This document shows, one piece after another, positions 10,101 to 19,694 of a stretch of 64,000 nucleotides of DNA. The first letter of the stretch is position 1. Each line of letters starts with the position of its first letter. A model generated the notes under the pieces. The model made no database searches, was not told where the DNA came from, and saw only the letters and a list, made by a program, of their open reading frames with translations. Origin of the DNA: Sphingobium chlorophenolicum (lineage in GTDB: Bacteria > Pseudomonadota > Alphaproteobacteria > Sphingomonadales > Sphingomonadaceae). The stretch covers positions 62,001 through 126,000 of the forward strand of contig NZ_JFHR01000006.1 of the NCBI RefSeq assembly GCF_000722875.1. The letters run 5' to 3'. Both the position numbers and the translations under genes were made by a program.

Positions 10101-11116
10101 GCCGCCTTGCGCGTCTCGACCAGCCCATCGTCGGCGATCAGCGGTTCGTAGAAACCCGCCAGCATGTCCAGCACGACATCGCCTTCCGGCTCCTGGTTCA
10201 CGGCGTTGCGGAATTCGGCCGAACCCGGCAGGCCCTTGGTGTACCAGCCGATATGCTTGCGGGCCATGTTGACGCCGGTATGATTGTCATAATGTTCCAG
10301 CATTGCGCGATAATGTTCTGTAATCACACGATATTGCTCTTCCAGCGAGGGATCGGCCAGCCGCTCCCCGGTGCGGAACCAGTGCATCACCTGACCGATC
10401 AGCCACGGCCGCCCATAGGCGCCCCGCCCGATCATCACGCCGTCCGCGCCGCTCTGCTCAAGCGCGGTTTCCGCGTCGTCGATGGAACAGATGTCGCCAT
10501 TGACGATCACCGGCAGCGACACGGCCTCCTTGACGTTCCGCACGAAAGCCCAGTCCGCCGATCCCTTGTACATCTGGCAGCGGGTGCGGCCATGCACCGT
10601 GATCAGCTTCGCGCCCAGATCCTCCGCGATCCGGGCCAGTTCCGGCGCGTTCAGGCTGGCATGGTCCCAGCCCATGCGCATCTTGACCGTGACGGGCACG
10701 TCCACTGCCTTCACCGTCGCCTCGATCAGCGAAGCCGCCAGCGGCAGGTCGCGCATCAATGCGCTGCCCGCATCGCCGTTCACGACCTTCTTCACCGGAC
10801 AGCCCATATTGATGTCGATGATCGCAGCGCCGCGATCCGCGTTCAGCTTCGCCGCTTCCGCCATTTCGGCGGGTGAGCAACCGGCCAACTGCATCGACAC
10901 CGGTTCCTCCAGCGGATGCCAGGCGGCCTTCTGCAAGGACTGGCGCGTCTCGCGAATCATCGCTGCCGTGGCGATCATCTCCGTCACGTTGAGGCCGGAG
11001 CCGTAACGCCGCACCAGCGTGCGGAACGGCATGTCCGTCACGCCCGTCATCGGGGCCAGCACGACCGGCATGTCGATCGTCACGGGACCAATGGAAATCG
11101 GAGAAAGCGTCTGCAT
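10097..11116 (-). CDS. dusB: tRNA-dihydrouridine synthase DusB (NifR3)
   Basis: 339 residues. It is an FMN enzyme reducing uridine to dihydrouridine in the tRNA D-loop. N-terminal [13 protein letters not shown], the catalytic Cys106 in [11 protein letters not shown], and the [11 protein letters not shown] flavin/tRNA segment are all present. The open frame runs to 11386, but that would extend across ispD on the other strand with sequence unlike the family, so the ATG at 11114-11116 is preferred. As in many alphaproteobacteria it is the first gene of the ntr operon. It is divergent from ispDF across 106 bases. Confidence 0.94.
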   Translation of the reverse strand: MQTLSPISIGPVTIDMPVVLAPMTGVTDMPFRTLVRRYGSGLNVTEMIATAAMIRETRQSLQKAAWHPLEEPVSMQLAGCSPAEMAEAAKLNADRGAAIIDINMGCPVKKVVNGDAGSALMRDLPLAASLIEATVKAVDVPVTVKMRMGWDHASLNAPELARIAEDLGAKLITVHGRTRCQMYKGSADWAFVRNVKEAVSLPVIVNGDICSIDDAETALEQSGADGVMIGRGAYGRPWLIGQVMHWFRTGERLADPSLEEQYRVITEHYRAMLEHYDNHTGVNMARKHIGWYTKGLPGSAEFRNAVNQEPEGDVVLDMLAGFYEPLIADDGLVETRKAA

Positions 11117-11222
11117 CAAACCATCACTGCCTAAAAAACAGGCAGCCCTTAGCCGAATTCCGGGCCAACGGCAAGCAAGCCGGGTCTGGCGATCCGCTCC
11201 ATGCTGCGATACAGGCGCGGCC

Positions 11223-12389
11223 ATGACAGACAAAAGCGTCGCATTGCTGGTCGCAGCAGGACAGGGCAGCCGCGCAGGCGGCGACATTGCCAAGCAATTC
11301 CGGCTGATCGGCGGCAAGCCCGTCCTGGCCCATGCGGTCGATGCGCTGGCCCGGCACCCGGCCATCGACTCCATCATCCTCGTCATCGGCCCCGGTCAGG
11401 AAGTCGAAGCGCGCAAAGCCATCGGGGACCGCCCGGTCGCGGCCATCGTCCAGGGCGCAGACAGCCGTCGCGGATCGGTCCGCGCAGGGCTGGAGCATAT
11501 CGCATCCACCGGCAGCGCGGCGCGCATCCTCATCCATGATGCGGCCCGTCCATTTCTACCCGGTGCGGTGATCGACCGGCTGCTCTCCGCCTTGGCTGAG
11601 GCACCCGGAGCGATCCCCACCCTGCCCGTCACGGACACGCTCGTCAGGAACGAAGCGGACCGCGCCGGGAATATCGTGGACCGTAACGGGCTGGCCCGCG
11701 TCCAGACCCCGCAGGCCTTCCATTTCGACGCGATCCTGACCGCCCACCGGGCCTGGGACAGCGCAAGGGAAGCAACCGACGATGCCCAGATCATGCGCCA
11801 TGCGGGCCATGACGTCATATTGGTCGCTGGCGACGAAAGGCTGGAAAAATTGACCTACGCCGAAGATTTCCTCCGCGCCGAGGCCCGGCTGGGCACGGCA
11901 CGCAGCATCCGAACCGGCATGGGCTATGACGTCCACCGGCTCGCGCCCGAAGAGGAGCTGTGGCTCTGCGGCGTCCGCATTCCCCATGATCGGGGCCTTG
12001 CTGGCCATAGCGACGCTGACGTGGCGATCCACGCTCTGGTCGACGCGCTGCTCGGCGCGCTGGCGGATGGCGACATCGGCAGCCATTTCCCGCCTTCCGA
12101 CCCGCAATGGCGCGGAGTCGCTTCCTCCCGGTTCCTGGAATATGCGGCGGAGCGCGTCGCAAAACGGGACGGCTTCATCGAACATGTCGACCTGACGCTG
12201 ATCTGTGAAGCACCGAAAATTGGCCCGCATCGGGACGCGATGCGGGACCGGATCGCGGAAATACTGGGCCTGTCGCTCGACCGGATCAGCGTGAAGGCGA
12301 CCACGACCGAGCGGCTGGGCTTTGCCGGACGCCGCGAAGGCATCGCCGCACAGGCTGTTGCCACCCTCTCCCTCCCCGCGCTATTCTGA
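11223..12389 (+). CDS. ispDF: Bifunctional IspDF (MEP cytidylyltransferase / MECDP synthase)
   Basis: 388 residues combining two steps of the non-mevalonate isoprenoid pathway. The IspD half (about 1-225) begins with [12 protein letters not shown] (nucleotide-binding loop) and includes LIHDAARPF. The IspF half (about 228-388) begins [11 protein letters not shown], with the metal ligands D and H of DVH and the following [19 protein letters not shown] (seen as [17 protein letters not shown]). Fusion is a known feature of alphaproteobacteria and a few other groups. The ATG at 11223 is chosen because the open frame before it (from 11019) lies in the dusB coding region and leader. Confidence 0.95.
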   Translation: MTDKSVALLVAAGQGSRAGGDIAKQFRLIGGKPVLAHAVDALARHPAIDSIILVIGPGQEVEARKAIGDRPVAAIVQGADSRRGSVRAGLEHIASTGSAARILIHDAARPFLPGAVIDRLLSALAEAPGAIPTLPVTDTLVRNEADRAGNIVDRNGLARVQTPQAFHFDAILTAHRAWDSAREATDDAQIMRHAGHDVILVAGDERLEKLTYAEDFLRAEARLGTARSIRTGMGYDVHRLAPEEELWLCGVRIPHDRGLAGHSDADVAIHALVDALLGALADGDIGSHFPPSDPQWRGVASSRFLEYAAERVAKRDGFIEHVDLTLICEAPKIGPHRDAMRDRIAEILGLSLDRISVKATTTERLGFAGRREGIAAQAVATLSLPALF

Positions 12390-12394
12390 TCGCC

Positions 12395-12913
12395 ATGCCC
12401 GATAACATCCTTCCCGCGCCGCTGGTCGAACTGGCCGAACGCGTCATCATCGCCAACCGCCGCGCCGGTCGCACCATCGCCGTGGCGGAAAGCTGCACCG
12501 GCGGCCTCGTCTCCGCCGCGCTGACGGAGATTGCCGGTTCCTCGGAAGTGTTTGAAGCCGGTTTCATCACTTATTCCAATGATATGAAGAGCGAACTTCT
12601 AAAAGTTTCGCAGGATGTCATCGAAACCTTCGGCGCGGTTTCCATCGCCACCGCCTGGGCCATGGCGCAGGGCGCGCTCACCAAGAGCCACGCCAATGTC
12701 GCCGTCGCCATCACCGGCATAGCCGGACCCGGCGGCGGTTCGGAACAAAAGCCCGTCGGCACCGTCGTCTTCGCCCGCGCCGAACGCGGCGCCAGCCCCG
12801 ACAAGATCGTGGCCGACATGCATCATTTCGGGGATACTGGCCGGGGCGGCGTGCGCCTTCAGGCGGCGCTTTGCGCGCTCGAACTGCTGCTGCCCGACTC
12901 GTCCGCGCCGTAA
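12395..12913 (+). CDS. pncC: CinA C-terminal-type nicotinamide-nucleotide amidohydrolase
   Basis: 172 residues, matching stand-alone CinA-C (PncC) proteins, which deamidate NMN to nicotinate mononucleotide in NAD recycling. The family signatures AESCTGGLVSAALTEIAGSS (seen at residues about 29-48) and AVAITGIAGPGGGSEQKPVGTV (in part, ITGIAGPGGGSEQKPVGT) are intact. It starts five bases after ispDF and is probably co-transcribed. Its last 55 bases overlap the 3' end of the convergent gene at 12859-13335. Confidence 0.93.
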   Translation: MPDNILPAPLVELAERVIIANRRAGRTIAVAESCTGGLVSAALTEIAGSSEVFEAGFITYSNDMKSELLKVSQDVIETFGAVSIATAWAMAQGALTKSHANVAVAITGIAGPGGGSEQKPVGTVVFARAERGASPDKIVADMHHFGDTGRGGVRLQAALCALELLLPDSSAP

Positions 12914-13335
12914 AGTTCAGCGGCGCGGGTCTCGAACGCGCCGATCATCTTGCGCAGCGCCTTGTCGAACATCTGGCCCGCCAGCATTTCGAACAGCCGG
13001 TTCTTGAATTCGAACTCGACCTCGAAATCCACAAGCACCCCGCCCTTGCCGTCGTCGCGGAAATTCCATTCATTGTGGAGATGCTTCAACGGCCCGTCGA
13101 GATAATCGACCCGCACATGGTCCGGCCGATGCTTGTGCACGCGGGAGGTGAAGCTCTCCTTGATCCCCTTGAAGCCGACGATCATGTCCGCGACCATTTC
13201 CGACTCGCTGTCGGACCGCACCCGGATCGCGCTGACCCAGGGCAGGAATTCGGGATAGGCCTCCACATTCGCGACCAGGTCGAACATCTGTTCGGGCGTG
13301 TAGGGAAGCGGCCTTGTTTCGTTATGCTTGGGCAT
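12859..13335 (-). CDS. START-fold COQ10/RatA-like protein
   Basis: 158 residues. The fold is the SRPBCC/polyketide-cyclase type. Residues 1-60 (RPLPYTPEQMFDLVANVEAYPEFLPWVSA, of which YTPEQMFDLVANVEAYPEFL is diagnostic) match the ubiquinone-binding COQ10 / RatA family. In bacteria such proteins are annotated either as coenzyme Q-binding or as the RatA ribosome-association toxin; the sequence does not decide between them. It lies five bases after lipA on the same strand, a common alphaproteobacterial pairing. The C-terminus is a low-complexity serine-rich tail that overlaps pncC on the other strand by 55 bases. Confidence 0.88.
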   Translation of the reverse strand: MPKHNETRPLPYTPEQMFDLVANVEAYPEFLPWVSAIRVRSDSESEMVADMIVGFKGIKESFTSRVHKHRPDHVRVDYLDGPLKHLHNEWNFRDDGKGGVLVDFEVEFEFKNRLFEMLAGQMFDKALRKMIGAFETRAAELYGADESGSSSSSAQSAA

Positions 13336-13340
13336 GGAGC

Positions 13341-14267
13341 TTACTTGACGGCCTTCGCCAGTTGCGCCTCGCGAGCGGCGCGCATTTCGGCGAAATCCTT
13401 GCCCGCATGATAGCTGGACCGCGTGAGCGGGCTGGAAGCCACCTGCAAAAAGCCCTTGGCCCGCGCAATCGCCGCATAGGCGTTGAATGCCGCCGGAGTG
13501 ACGAATTCCATTACCTTGGCGTGCTTGGGCGTGGGCTGGAGATATTGCCCCATGGTCAGGAAGTCGATGTCGGCGGAGCGCATGTCGTCCATCACCTGAT
13601 GAACCTCCAGCCGTTCCTCGCCCAGGCCCAGCATGACCCCCGACTTGGTGAAGATCGACGGGTCCAGCTTCTTCACCGTCTCCAGCAGCCGCAGCGACGC
13701 ATAATAGCGCGCACCGGGCCGGATGGTCGGATAGAGCCGAGGCACCGTCTCCAGATTGTGATTATAGACGTCCGGCCGCGCCGCGACGATCATCTCGACG
13801 GCCCGCTCATGCTTGTTGCGGAAATCCGGCGTCAGGATTTCGATGGTCGTGTCCGGAGTCGTGCGGCGCAGCGCCTCGATCACCTTCACGAACTGCGAAG
13901 CGCCGCCATCGGGCAGGTCGTCGCGGTCGACCGAGGTGATGACGATATGTTCCAGCCCCATCTCCGCGCAGGCATCGGCCAGATTCTGCGGCTCATTGGG
14001 ATCGACCTTGCGCGGCATGCCGGTCTTGACGTTGCAAAAGGCGCAGGCCCGCGTGCAGACATCGCCCAAAATCATCACGGTGGCGTGTTTCTTGGTCCAG
14101 CACTCGCCGATATTCGGGCAGGCCGCTTCCTCGCACACCGTCGCAAGCCCCTTCGCCCGCATCAGCTTGCGCGTCTCATGATAGCCGGGGCTGGTCGGCG
14201 CCTTCACGCGAATCCAGTCGGGCTTGCGAACGCGTTCGGGGCGATTGGCAGGGGCGATATCGTTCAT
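13341..14267 (-). CDS. lipA: Lipoyl synthase LipA
   Basis: 308 residues from the preferred start. It is a radical-SAM enzyme inserting two sulfurs into octanoyl-lipoyl domains. Both iron-sulfur motifs are intact: the auxiliary cluster [12 protein letters not shown] (CX4CX5C) and the radical-SAM cluster CTRACAFC (CX3CX2C). An ATG at 14312 is also in frame, but it would add a basic leader [15 protein letters not shown] and overlap the divergent carbonic anhydrase gene; [18 protein letters not shown] resembles usual LipA starts. It is followed by the COQ10/RatA-like gene. Confidence 0.95.
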   Translation of the reverse strand: MNDIAPANRPERVRKPDWIRVKAPTSPGYHETRKLMRAKGLATVCEEAACPNIGECWTKKHATVMILGDVCTRACAFCNVKTGMPRKVDPNEPQNLADACAEMGLEHIVITSVDRDDLPDGGASQFVKVIEALRRTTPDTTIEILTPDFRNKHERAVEMIVAARPDVYNHNLETVPRLYPTIRPGARYYASLRLLETVKKLDPSIFTKSGVMLGLGEERLEVHQVMDDMRSADIDFLTMGQYLQPTPKHAKVMEFVTPAAFNAYAAIARAKGFLQVASSPLTRSSYHAGKDFAEMRAAREAQLAKAVK

Positions 14268-14332
14268 GCGCCCCAGATAGCGATGCAAGCGCGCTCTTGC
14301 CAGCCCCATCATTGTTCGGCACAGACCAGCGC

Positions 14333-14983
14333 ATGACTGATTTCGCTGATATGCTCGCCGGCTATCGCCGCTTCCGCAACACCGGCTGGACCCAGCAGCG
14401 CGGGCGATGGGACGAACTCAGTGAAGGGCAAAGCCCCCGCGTCATGGTGATCGCCTGTTCCGACAGCCGAGTCGATCCCGCGCAGATCTTCGACACCAGC
14501 CCCGGCGAGATTTTCGTGGTCCGCAACGTCGCCGCGCTGGTGCCGCCCTTCGAAACCAATCCCGGCCGCCATGGCGTGTCGGCTGCGCTGGAATTCGCCG
14601 TCCAGGTGCTGAAGGTGGGCGAGATTGTCGTCATGGGCCATGGCAAATGCGGCGGCTGCAAGGCGGCGCTCAGCCATTCGCTGAAGGACGCGCCTCCGGG
14701 TGAAGGCGGCTTCATCCACAACTGGATCGAATTGCTGGACGAAGCGCGGGAAAAGGTCGTGGAGCGCTTCGGCGACGACCGCAGCCGCAACGCCGAACGC
14801 GCCATGGAACATGAAGGGGTGAAGGTCAGCCTCGCCAATCTGCGCACCTTCCCCTGCGTCCGAGTCAAGGAACGCCAGGGCGAACTCAAGCTGGTCGGCG
14901 CCTTCTTCGCCATCGCCGACGGCCAGCTCCACCTGCTGGACGAGGCAAGCGGCGAATTCCATCCCGCGCCGCTGGACGCCTGA
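14333..14983 (+). CDS. Beta-class carbonic anhydrase
   Basis: 216 residues. It interconverts CO2 and bicarbonate using zinc held by Cys-His-Cys: [11 protein letters not shown] supplies the first Cys and the catalytic Asp/Arg dyad, and MGHGKCGGC supplies His and Cys. The length is normal for the family. The frame extends to 14297, but [14 protein letters not shown] is the usual N-terminus and the earlier codons overlap the lipA leader. One base separates its stop from the next gene, so the two are probably co-transcribed. Confidence 0.93.
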   Translation: MTDFADMLAGYRRFRNTGWTQQRGRWDELSEGQSPRVMVIACSDSRVDPAQIFDTSPGEIFVVRNVAALVPPFETNPGRHGVSAALEFAVQVLKVGEIVVMGHGKCGGCKAALSHSLKDAPPGEGGFIHNWIELLDEAREKVVERFGDDRSRNAERAMEHEGVKVSLANLRTFPCVRVKERQGELKLVGAFFAIADGQLHLLDEASGEFHPAPLDA

Positions 14984-14984
14984 C

Positions 14985-15731
14985 ATGACGGCGCCGATCC
15001 CCAGCGGCAACATTGCCCTGCTGATCGACGCCGACAATGTTTCCGCCGATCATTTCGATCCGGTGCTGACGGTGCTGGCGGAACTGGGCACCGTCAATAT
15101 CCGCCGCGCCTACGGCAATTGGAGCAAGCCCGCGCTCAAGGGCTGGGCGCGGCAGGCCGTGACCCAGGCCATAGAGACGCAGCAGCAGTTCGACCTCACC
15201 AAGGGCAAGAACGCCACCGACATGAAGATGACCATCGACGCCATGGACTTGATGGCGTCGGGCCGCGTCACCGGTTTCGGCCTGATGTCGAGCGACAGCG
15301 ATTTCACCCCGCTCGTCACCCGCATCCGGCAGGAGGGGCTGCCGGTCTACGGCTTCGGGACGGACAAGACGCCGCAAGCCTTCCGCAGCGCCTGCACCCG
15401 CTTCATCGACGTGGGCGCGCTGACCAGTGCGCGGGAAGCGCCGGTCGAGCAGGAGGTTCCGAGCGACGAAGCCGATGCCGAAGCTGAAGCCCCCGGCGGC
15501 ACGGAGGTCGCGCCCGACCTCGTCAAGCTGCTGATCGACGCCTATAATGCGGTGAAGCGCGACGATCAGGGCTTTGCCCGCTTAAGCGAAGTGGGCCAGC
15601 TTGCGGGCAACCGTTCCAGCTTCGACACGCGCAATTACGGTTTCAAGCGCCTGTCGGACCTCGTCCGCTCGATCAAGAATTTCAAGGTGGAAAGCCGCGA
15701 CGGCCAGACCTGGATCAAGCGGGTGCATTGA
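14985..15731 (+). CDS. NYN-domain protein with C-terminal OST-HTH/LOTUS domain
   Basis: 248 residues. Residues 1-150 form a NYN (PIN-like) nuclease domain with the acidic residues expected at the active site: LLIDADN, ATDMKMTIDAMDL and SSDSDFTPL. After a charged linker (about 150-180), the C-terminal part (LLIDAYNAVKRDDQGFARLS to the end) resembles an OST-HTH/LOTUS RNA-binding domain. This combination (LabA/YaiI-like family) suggests RNA cleavage or binding; the target is not known from sequence. Its stop codon overlaps the acylphosphatase start by one base. Confidence 0.85.
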   Translation: MTAPIPSGNIALLIDADNVSADHFDPVLTVLAELGTVNIRRAYGNWSKPALKGWARQAVTQAIETQQQFDLTKGKNATDMKMTIDAMDLMASGRVTGFGLMSSDSDFTPLVTRIRQEGLPVYGFGTDKTPQAFRSACTRFIDVGALTSAREAPVEQEVPSDEADAEAEAPGGTEVAPDLVKLLIDAYNAVKRDDQGFARLSEVGQLAGNRSSFDTRNYGFKRLSDLVRSIKNFKVESRDGQTWIKRVH

Positions 15732-16012
15732 TGGCCGTCATCGCCCGGCATCTGACGATCCTTGGCCGGGTGCAGGGCGTGTTCTACCGCAACTGGGCCG
15801 TGGAAAGGGCGAACAGCCTTGGCCTCGCGGGCTGGGTCCGCAACCGCATGGACGGCAGCGTCGAAGCGCTGGTGGAAGGGGCCGAGGAAGCGGTGGAACA
15901 ATTCATCGCCCTCGCCCATGAGGGGCCTCCCGCGGCGCATGTGACGCGGATTGATGCGGCGGTTGTGGATGTCGAGGGACTCGCATCCTTTCAGAAGCGG
16001 CCTACCTGCTGA
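15731..16012 (+). CDS. acyP: Acylphosphatase
   Basis: 93 residues, the standard size. It hydrolyses carboxyl-phosphate bonds in small acylphosphates. The family signature GRVQGVFYRNW with the phosphate-binding arginine is near residues 11-21, and GWVRNRMDGSVEALVEG carries the catalytic asparagine. The ATG at 15731 overlaps the TGA of the preceding NYN gene; a TTG just upstream is less likely. Confidence 0.93.
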   Translation: MAVIARHLTILGRVQGVFYRNWAVERANSLGLAGWVRNRMDGSVEALVEGAEEAVEQFIALAHEGPPAAHVTRIDAAVVDVEGLASFQKRPTC

Positions 16013-16053
16013 CTGAAGCGCCACGGGGCTGGCGACAGCAAAAGGCGCTTCTA

Positions 16054-16186
16054 TTCCTCCCCATCGGAAGATGGGGAGGGGACCGCGCGAAGCGTGGTGG
16101 AGGGGAATGGGGCACGACCTCCGAATTTCCCTCCACCACCGCCTTCGGCGGCGGTCCCCCTCCCCACGCTCCGCGTAGGGAGGAAT
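16054..16186. repeat. Family A dispersed palindromic repeat, copy 1 (core only)
   Basis: A self-complementary unit of about 130 bases: TTCCTCCCCATC...GATGGGGAGG at one end and CCTCCCCACGC...GCGTAGGGAGGAA at the other, with GGTGGAGGGG / CCCTCCACC arms inside. The middle (GGCACGACCTCCGAATT) matches, inverted, the copy at 50361. Other copies are at 20336, 25554 and 47680. It is noncoding and sits in the convergent gap between acyP and ettA. Confidence 0.85.
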
Positions 16187-16211
16187 TGATGTCACTCCTC
16201 GCATTCCGCAC

Positions 16212-16243
16212 AAAAAAAAGGCCGATCCCCAGGGGACCGGCCT
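16212..16243 (-). terminator. Intrinsic terminator on minus strand
   Basis: Read on the minus strand: AGGCCG / CGGCCT outer stem with CCCC-A-GGGG inner pairing, followed by eight T. It ends minus-strand transcription 130-165 bases after the ettA stop. Confidence 0.85.
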
Positions 16244-16310
16244 GAAAGTTTTAGGAGAGGATGCCTGAAAGGCCCTCTCTATGTGCACTGCACCATATCA
16301 TTTTGCAAGT
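16244..16310 (-). ncRNA. Candidate small RNA or structured 3' UTR downstream of ettA
   Basis: Between the ettA stop and the strong minus-strand terminator there is no ORF but a second stable hairpin at 16255-16279 (GAGAGG-GCC-TTTCA-GGC-AT-CCTCTC on the minus strand). Together with the terminator this would give a compact two-hairpin RNA of about 80-100 bases exposing CCTCTCC, which is complementary to a Shine-Dalgarno sequence. A weak promoter-like element (TTATTT-N16-TATGGT) lies just upstream. It may equally be the processed 3' UTR of ettA. Confidence 0.3.
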
Positions 16311-16376
16311 GCGAAATAAGAAACGAGGATTGCAATCATTGCATGCTCATCCTCGCCCCCGCACCGCACTGCTAAC

Positions 16377-18062
16377 TCAGCGGGTCAGCTTCTTGTAGGC
16401 GAGCCGCGTAGGACGATCCGCCGCATCGCCCAGGCGACGCCGCTTATCCTCTTCATACATGGCGAAATTGCCCTCGAACCATTCGACATGGCTGTCGCCC
16501 TCGAACGCCAGGATATGCGTCGCCAAACGGTCAAGGAAGAAGCGGTCGTGGCTGATCACCACCGCGCAGCCCGCGAAATTCTCGATGGCTTCTTCCAGCG
16601 CCGCCAGCGTTTCGACGTCAAGATCGTTGGTCGGTTCGTCGAGCAGCAGCACATTGCCGCCCTTCTTCAGCATCTTGGCGATATGCACGCGATTGCGCTC
16701 ACCGCCCGACAGCTTACCGACATTCTTCTGCTGGTCCTGCCCCTTGAAGTTGAAGGCGCCGACATAGGCCCGCGTCGACATGTCGTGCCCGTTGACCTTC
16801 ACATAATCCAGGCCGTCCGACACTTCCTCCCAGACATTCTTCGAAGCGTCGAGATGATCGCGGCTCTGGTCGACATAGCCCAGACGCACGGTCGAACCGA
16901 TGTCGATCTCGCCAGAATCGGGCTGTTCCTGCCCGGTGATCAGCTTGAACAAAGTCGACTTGCCCGCGCCGTTCGGCCCGATCACGCCGACGATGCCGCC
17001 CGGCGGCAGCATGAAGGAGAGGTTTTCGAACAGCAGCTTGTCGCCATAGGCCTTCGAGATATTCTTCGCCTCGATCACCTTGCCGCCCAGACGCTCCGGC
17101 ACCTGGATGACGATCTGCGCCTTGCCGGGGGTGCGGTTTTCCTGGCTGGCGACCAGTTCCTCGAACTTCTTGATGCGCGCCTTGGACTTGGTCTGTCGGC
17201 CCTTGGTGCCGGCCCTGATCCATTCCAGCTCGTCGTTGATCGCCTTCTGGCGACCGGTCGCCTCGCGGTCTTCCTGCTCCAGGCGCTTCGACTTCTTCTC
17301 CAGATAGGTGGAGTAGTTGCCCTCATAGGGAAAATATTTCCCGCGATCGAGTTCCAGGATCCAGCCGACCACATTGTCGAGGAAATAGCGGTCGTGGGTG
17401 ATCATCAGCACCGCGCCCGCATATTCCTTCAGGTGGTTTTCCAGCCATTCGACGCTCTCGGCATCCAGATGGTTGGTCGGTTCGTCGAGCAGCAGGATAT
17501 CCGGCTTCTGGATCAGCAGGCGGGTCAGCGCGATGCGGCGCTTCTCACCGCCCGACAGGCTGTCCACTGCCCAATCCGACGGCGGACAGCGCAGCGCTTC
17601 CATCGCGATCTCAAGCTGATTGTCGAGCGTCCAGCCGTCGACCGCGTCGATCTGCTCCTGCAACGTGCCCATTTCCTCCATCAGCGCGTCGAAATCGACG
17701 TCCTCCGGCGGATCGGCCATGATCATGCTGATCTCGTTGAAGCGGTCCAGCTTGTCCGCAATCTCCCGCGCCCCGTCCTTGACGTTTTCGAGAACCGTCT
17801 TGCTGGGGTCCAACTGCGGCTCCTGCGGCAGATAGCCGACCGTGATATTCTCGCCCGGCCAGGCCTCGCCGCTATAATCGGTGTCGATGCCCGCCATGAT
17901 CTTCATCAGGGTCGACTTGCCCGCGCCGTTGGGGCCGACGATGCCGATCTTCGCCCCGCGATAGAATTGCAGGTTGATCTGGTTGAGCACCGGCTTGGCG
18001 GCGCCGGGAAAACTCTTGGTCATGCTCTTCATGACGAAGGCGTATTGGGACGAGGCGGACAT
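16377..18062 (-). CDS. ettA: Energy-dependent translational throttle protein EttA (ABC-F)
   Basis: 561 residues, close to the usual 555. It is a cytoplasmic ABC-F ATPase that binds the ribosomal E site and gates entry into elongation according to the ATP/ADP ratio. Two ABC domains are seen: Walker A GPNGAGKST twice, signatures LSGGEKRR and LSGGERNR, Walker B LLLDEPTNHLD and LLLDEPTNDLD. No membrane segments are present. The linker between the domains is the basic P-site tRNA-interaction motif (GRQTKSKARIKKFEEL). It is divergent from the M28 peptidase gene. Confidence 0.96.
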   Translation of the reverse strand: MSASSQYAFVMKSMTKSFPGAAKPVLNQINLQFYRGAKIGIVGPNGAGKSTLMKIMAGIDTDYSGEAWPGENITVGYLPQEPQLDPSKTVLENVKDGAREIADKLDRFNEISMIMADPPEDVDFDALMEEMGTLQEQIDAVDGWTLDNQLEIAMEALRCPPSDWAVDSLSGGEKRRIALTRLLIQKPDILLLDEPTNHLDAESVEWLENHLKEYAGAVLMITHDRYFLDNVVGWILELDRGKYFPYEGNYSTYLEKKSKRLEQEDREATGRQKAINDELEWIRAGTKGRQTKSKARIKKFEELVASQENRTPGKAQIVIQVPERLGGKVIEAKNISKAYGDKLLFENLSFMLPPGGIVGVIGPNGAGKSTLFKLITGQEQPDSGEIDIGSTVRLGYVDQSRDHLDASKNVWEEVSDGLDYVKVNGHDMSTRAYVGAFNFKGQDQQKNVGKLSGGERNRVHIAKMLKKGGNVLLLDEPTNDLDVETLAALEEAIENFAGCAVVISHDRFFLDRLATHILAFEGDSHVEWFEGNFAMYEEDKRRRLGDAADRPTRLAYKKLTR

Positions 18063-18164
18063 GGCTTGAAGCGGCTCCGAAAGGATAATCGTTGGAAATC
18101 CGCGCCGGGTTAGCGGAGGCGGAACGCGTTGGCAAATGGGGGATGCCCCGCTAAGCCTTCATCC

Positions 18165-19538
18165 ATGCAGAAAATCCGACCGGGCACGCTGGCCGCCCTC
18201 CTCCTCGGCAGCATCCTCACCCCTTCCCCCCTGCTGGCCGCGCCGTCCAGCGTCGATGCGATTCGCGCCACCGCCCTGACGGACACGGTCGCGATGGATT
18301 TCACCGAGGGCCTGACCACCGAAGTCGGCCCCCGCCCGGCCGGCACCCCGCAGGAGGCCCGCGCCCGCGACTGGACGGTGGCGAAGCTGAAAAGCCTCGG
18401 CTTCTCCAACGTCCGCGCCGAACCCTACGCCATGCCCGTCTGGCTGCGCGGCCGCGACGAAGCCCGCGTGATATCGCCCTTCCCGCAAAATCTGGTCCTG
18501 GCCGCGCTGGGCAACAGCGCCTCCACCCCGGAAAAGGGCATAGAGGGCGAAGTCGCCTATTTCCCCACCCTGGCCGACCTGGAAGCCGCTCCGGAAGGCA
18601 GCCTGACCGGCAAGATCGCCTTCGTCAGCCACGCCATGCGCCCAACCCAGGACGGCAGTTCCTACGGCATTTCCGGCGCCGCCCGCCGCCAGGGGCCAAG
18701 CATCGCGTCGAAAAAGGGCGCCATCGCCATAGTGATCCGCTCCATCGGCACCGACAACCACCGCCAGCCGCATACCGGCGTCCAGATGTGGGCAGACGGC
18801 GTGAAGCCCATCCCCGCCGCCGCGCTCAGCGTGCCGGACGCCGAACAGCTTGCCCGCATGGTCTTGCGGGGACAGCCAGTGCGCCTGCACCTGACGCTCA
18901 CCTCCAAAATGCTGAAGGACCAGCCGTCGGGCAACGTCATCGCCGAAATCCCCGGCAGCGATCCGGGCGCGGGCATCGTCGTCGCCGCCTGCCACCTCGA
19001 CAGTTGGGATCTGGGCACCGGCGCGATAGACGATGGCGCGGGCTGCGGCATCATCGCGGCCGCCGCCCTCCAGGCCGCCAAGGCCGGGCCGCTCCGCCGC
19101 ACCATCCGCCTGCTGATGGCGGGCGCGGAGGAGGTCGGCGGCAATGGCGGCCGCGCCTATTTCGACGCCCATGGCAAGGAAGCCCACGCCATGACGATGG
19201 AATCGGACTTCGGCGCGGATCGCGTCTGGCGCGTAGATTTCAAGCTGCCGCAGGGGCATGAGGCGCTCGCCCGACGCATCGCCGCGGGCCTGGCCCCGCT
19301 TGGCGTCGGCGCCAGCCGCCTCCCCGCAGGGGGCGGCTCCGACATAGAACCGCTGGTGAAGGCGGGCGTCCCGGTGATCGACCTCCAGCAGGACGGCACC
19401 CGCTATTTCGACATCCACCACACGCCGGACGACACGCTGGACAAGATCGATCCGGCGCAGCTCCGGCAAAATGTCGCCGCCTGGGCAGTTGCACTTTTCG
19501 AAACCGCGAATGCGCCGGAAAAGCTAGGCATTAACTGA
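18165..19538 (+). CDS. Secreted M28-family zinc peptidase
   Basis: 457 residues with an N-terminal signal peptide ending near residue 25 (LLLGSILTPSPLLAAPSS). The PA-type insert lies between about residues 110 and 250 and the M28 catalytic domain follows. Probable zinc ligands and catalytic residues are His and Asp in CHLDSWDLGTGAIDDGAG, Glu in GAEEVGGNGG, Asp in ESDFGADR, and His in HHTPDDTLD. It likely acts as a periplasmic or exported aminopeptidase/carboxypeptidase; specificity is not readable. The ATG at 18165 places the signal peptide at the N-terminus; an in-frame codon at 18129 lies ahead of it. Confidence 0.9.
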   Translation: MQKIRPGTLAALLLGSILTPSPLLAAPSSVDAIRATALTDTVAMDFTEGLTTEVGPRPAGTPQEARARDWTVAKLKSLGFSNVRAEPYAMPVWLRGRDEARVISPFPQNLVLAALGNSASTPEKGIEGEVAYFPTLADLEAAPEGSLTGKIAFVSHAMRPTQDGSSYGISGAARRQGPSIASKKGAIAIVIRSIGTDNHRQPHTGVQMWADGVKPIPAAALSVPDAEQLARMVLRGQPVRLHLTLTSKMLKDQPSGNVIAEIPGSDPGAGIVVAACHLDSWDLGTGAIDDGAGCGIIAAAALQAAKAGPLRRTIRLLMAGAEEVGGNGGRAYFDAHGKEAHAMTMESDFGADRVWRVDFKLPQGHEALARRIAAGLAPLGVGASRLPAGGGSDIEPLVKAGVPVIDLQQDGTRYFDIHHTPDDTLDKIDPAQLRQNVAAWAVALFETANAPEKLGIN

Positions 19539-19694
19539 ACTTTTATTGTAGACAACTGCTTGTCGCGTGATTCTGTCGCTTCACCGACGCAGAAAAGCAT
19601 TGATTTGTGCAGCGCACACGTTAATGCGGGTCGCTCGCGTAAGTCACGATTTTTTGAGTGGCGACGCGGCAAAATGCTATGGGAGCCGTACACA

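Noticed and set aside
10097..11386. Long dusB start at 11386
   Set aside because: The extra 90 codons lie antisense to ispD and do not resemble DusB N-termini; ATG at 11116 gives the usual protein.
16054..16186. CRISPR-like or tandem repeat appearance of the short GC-rich palindromes
   Set aside because: Copies are single, widely spaced and inverted relative to each other, without regular spacers or cas genes; they are dispersed palindromic elements.
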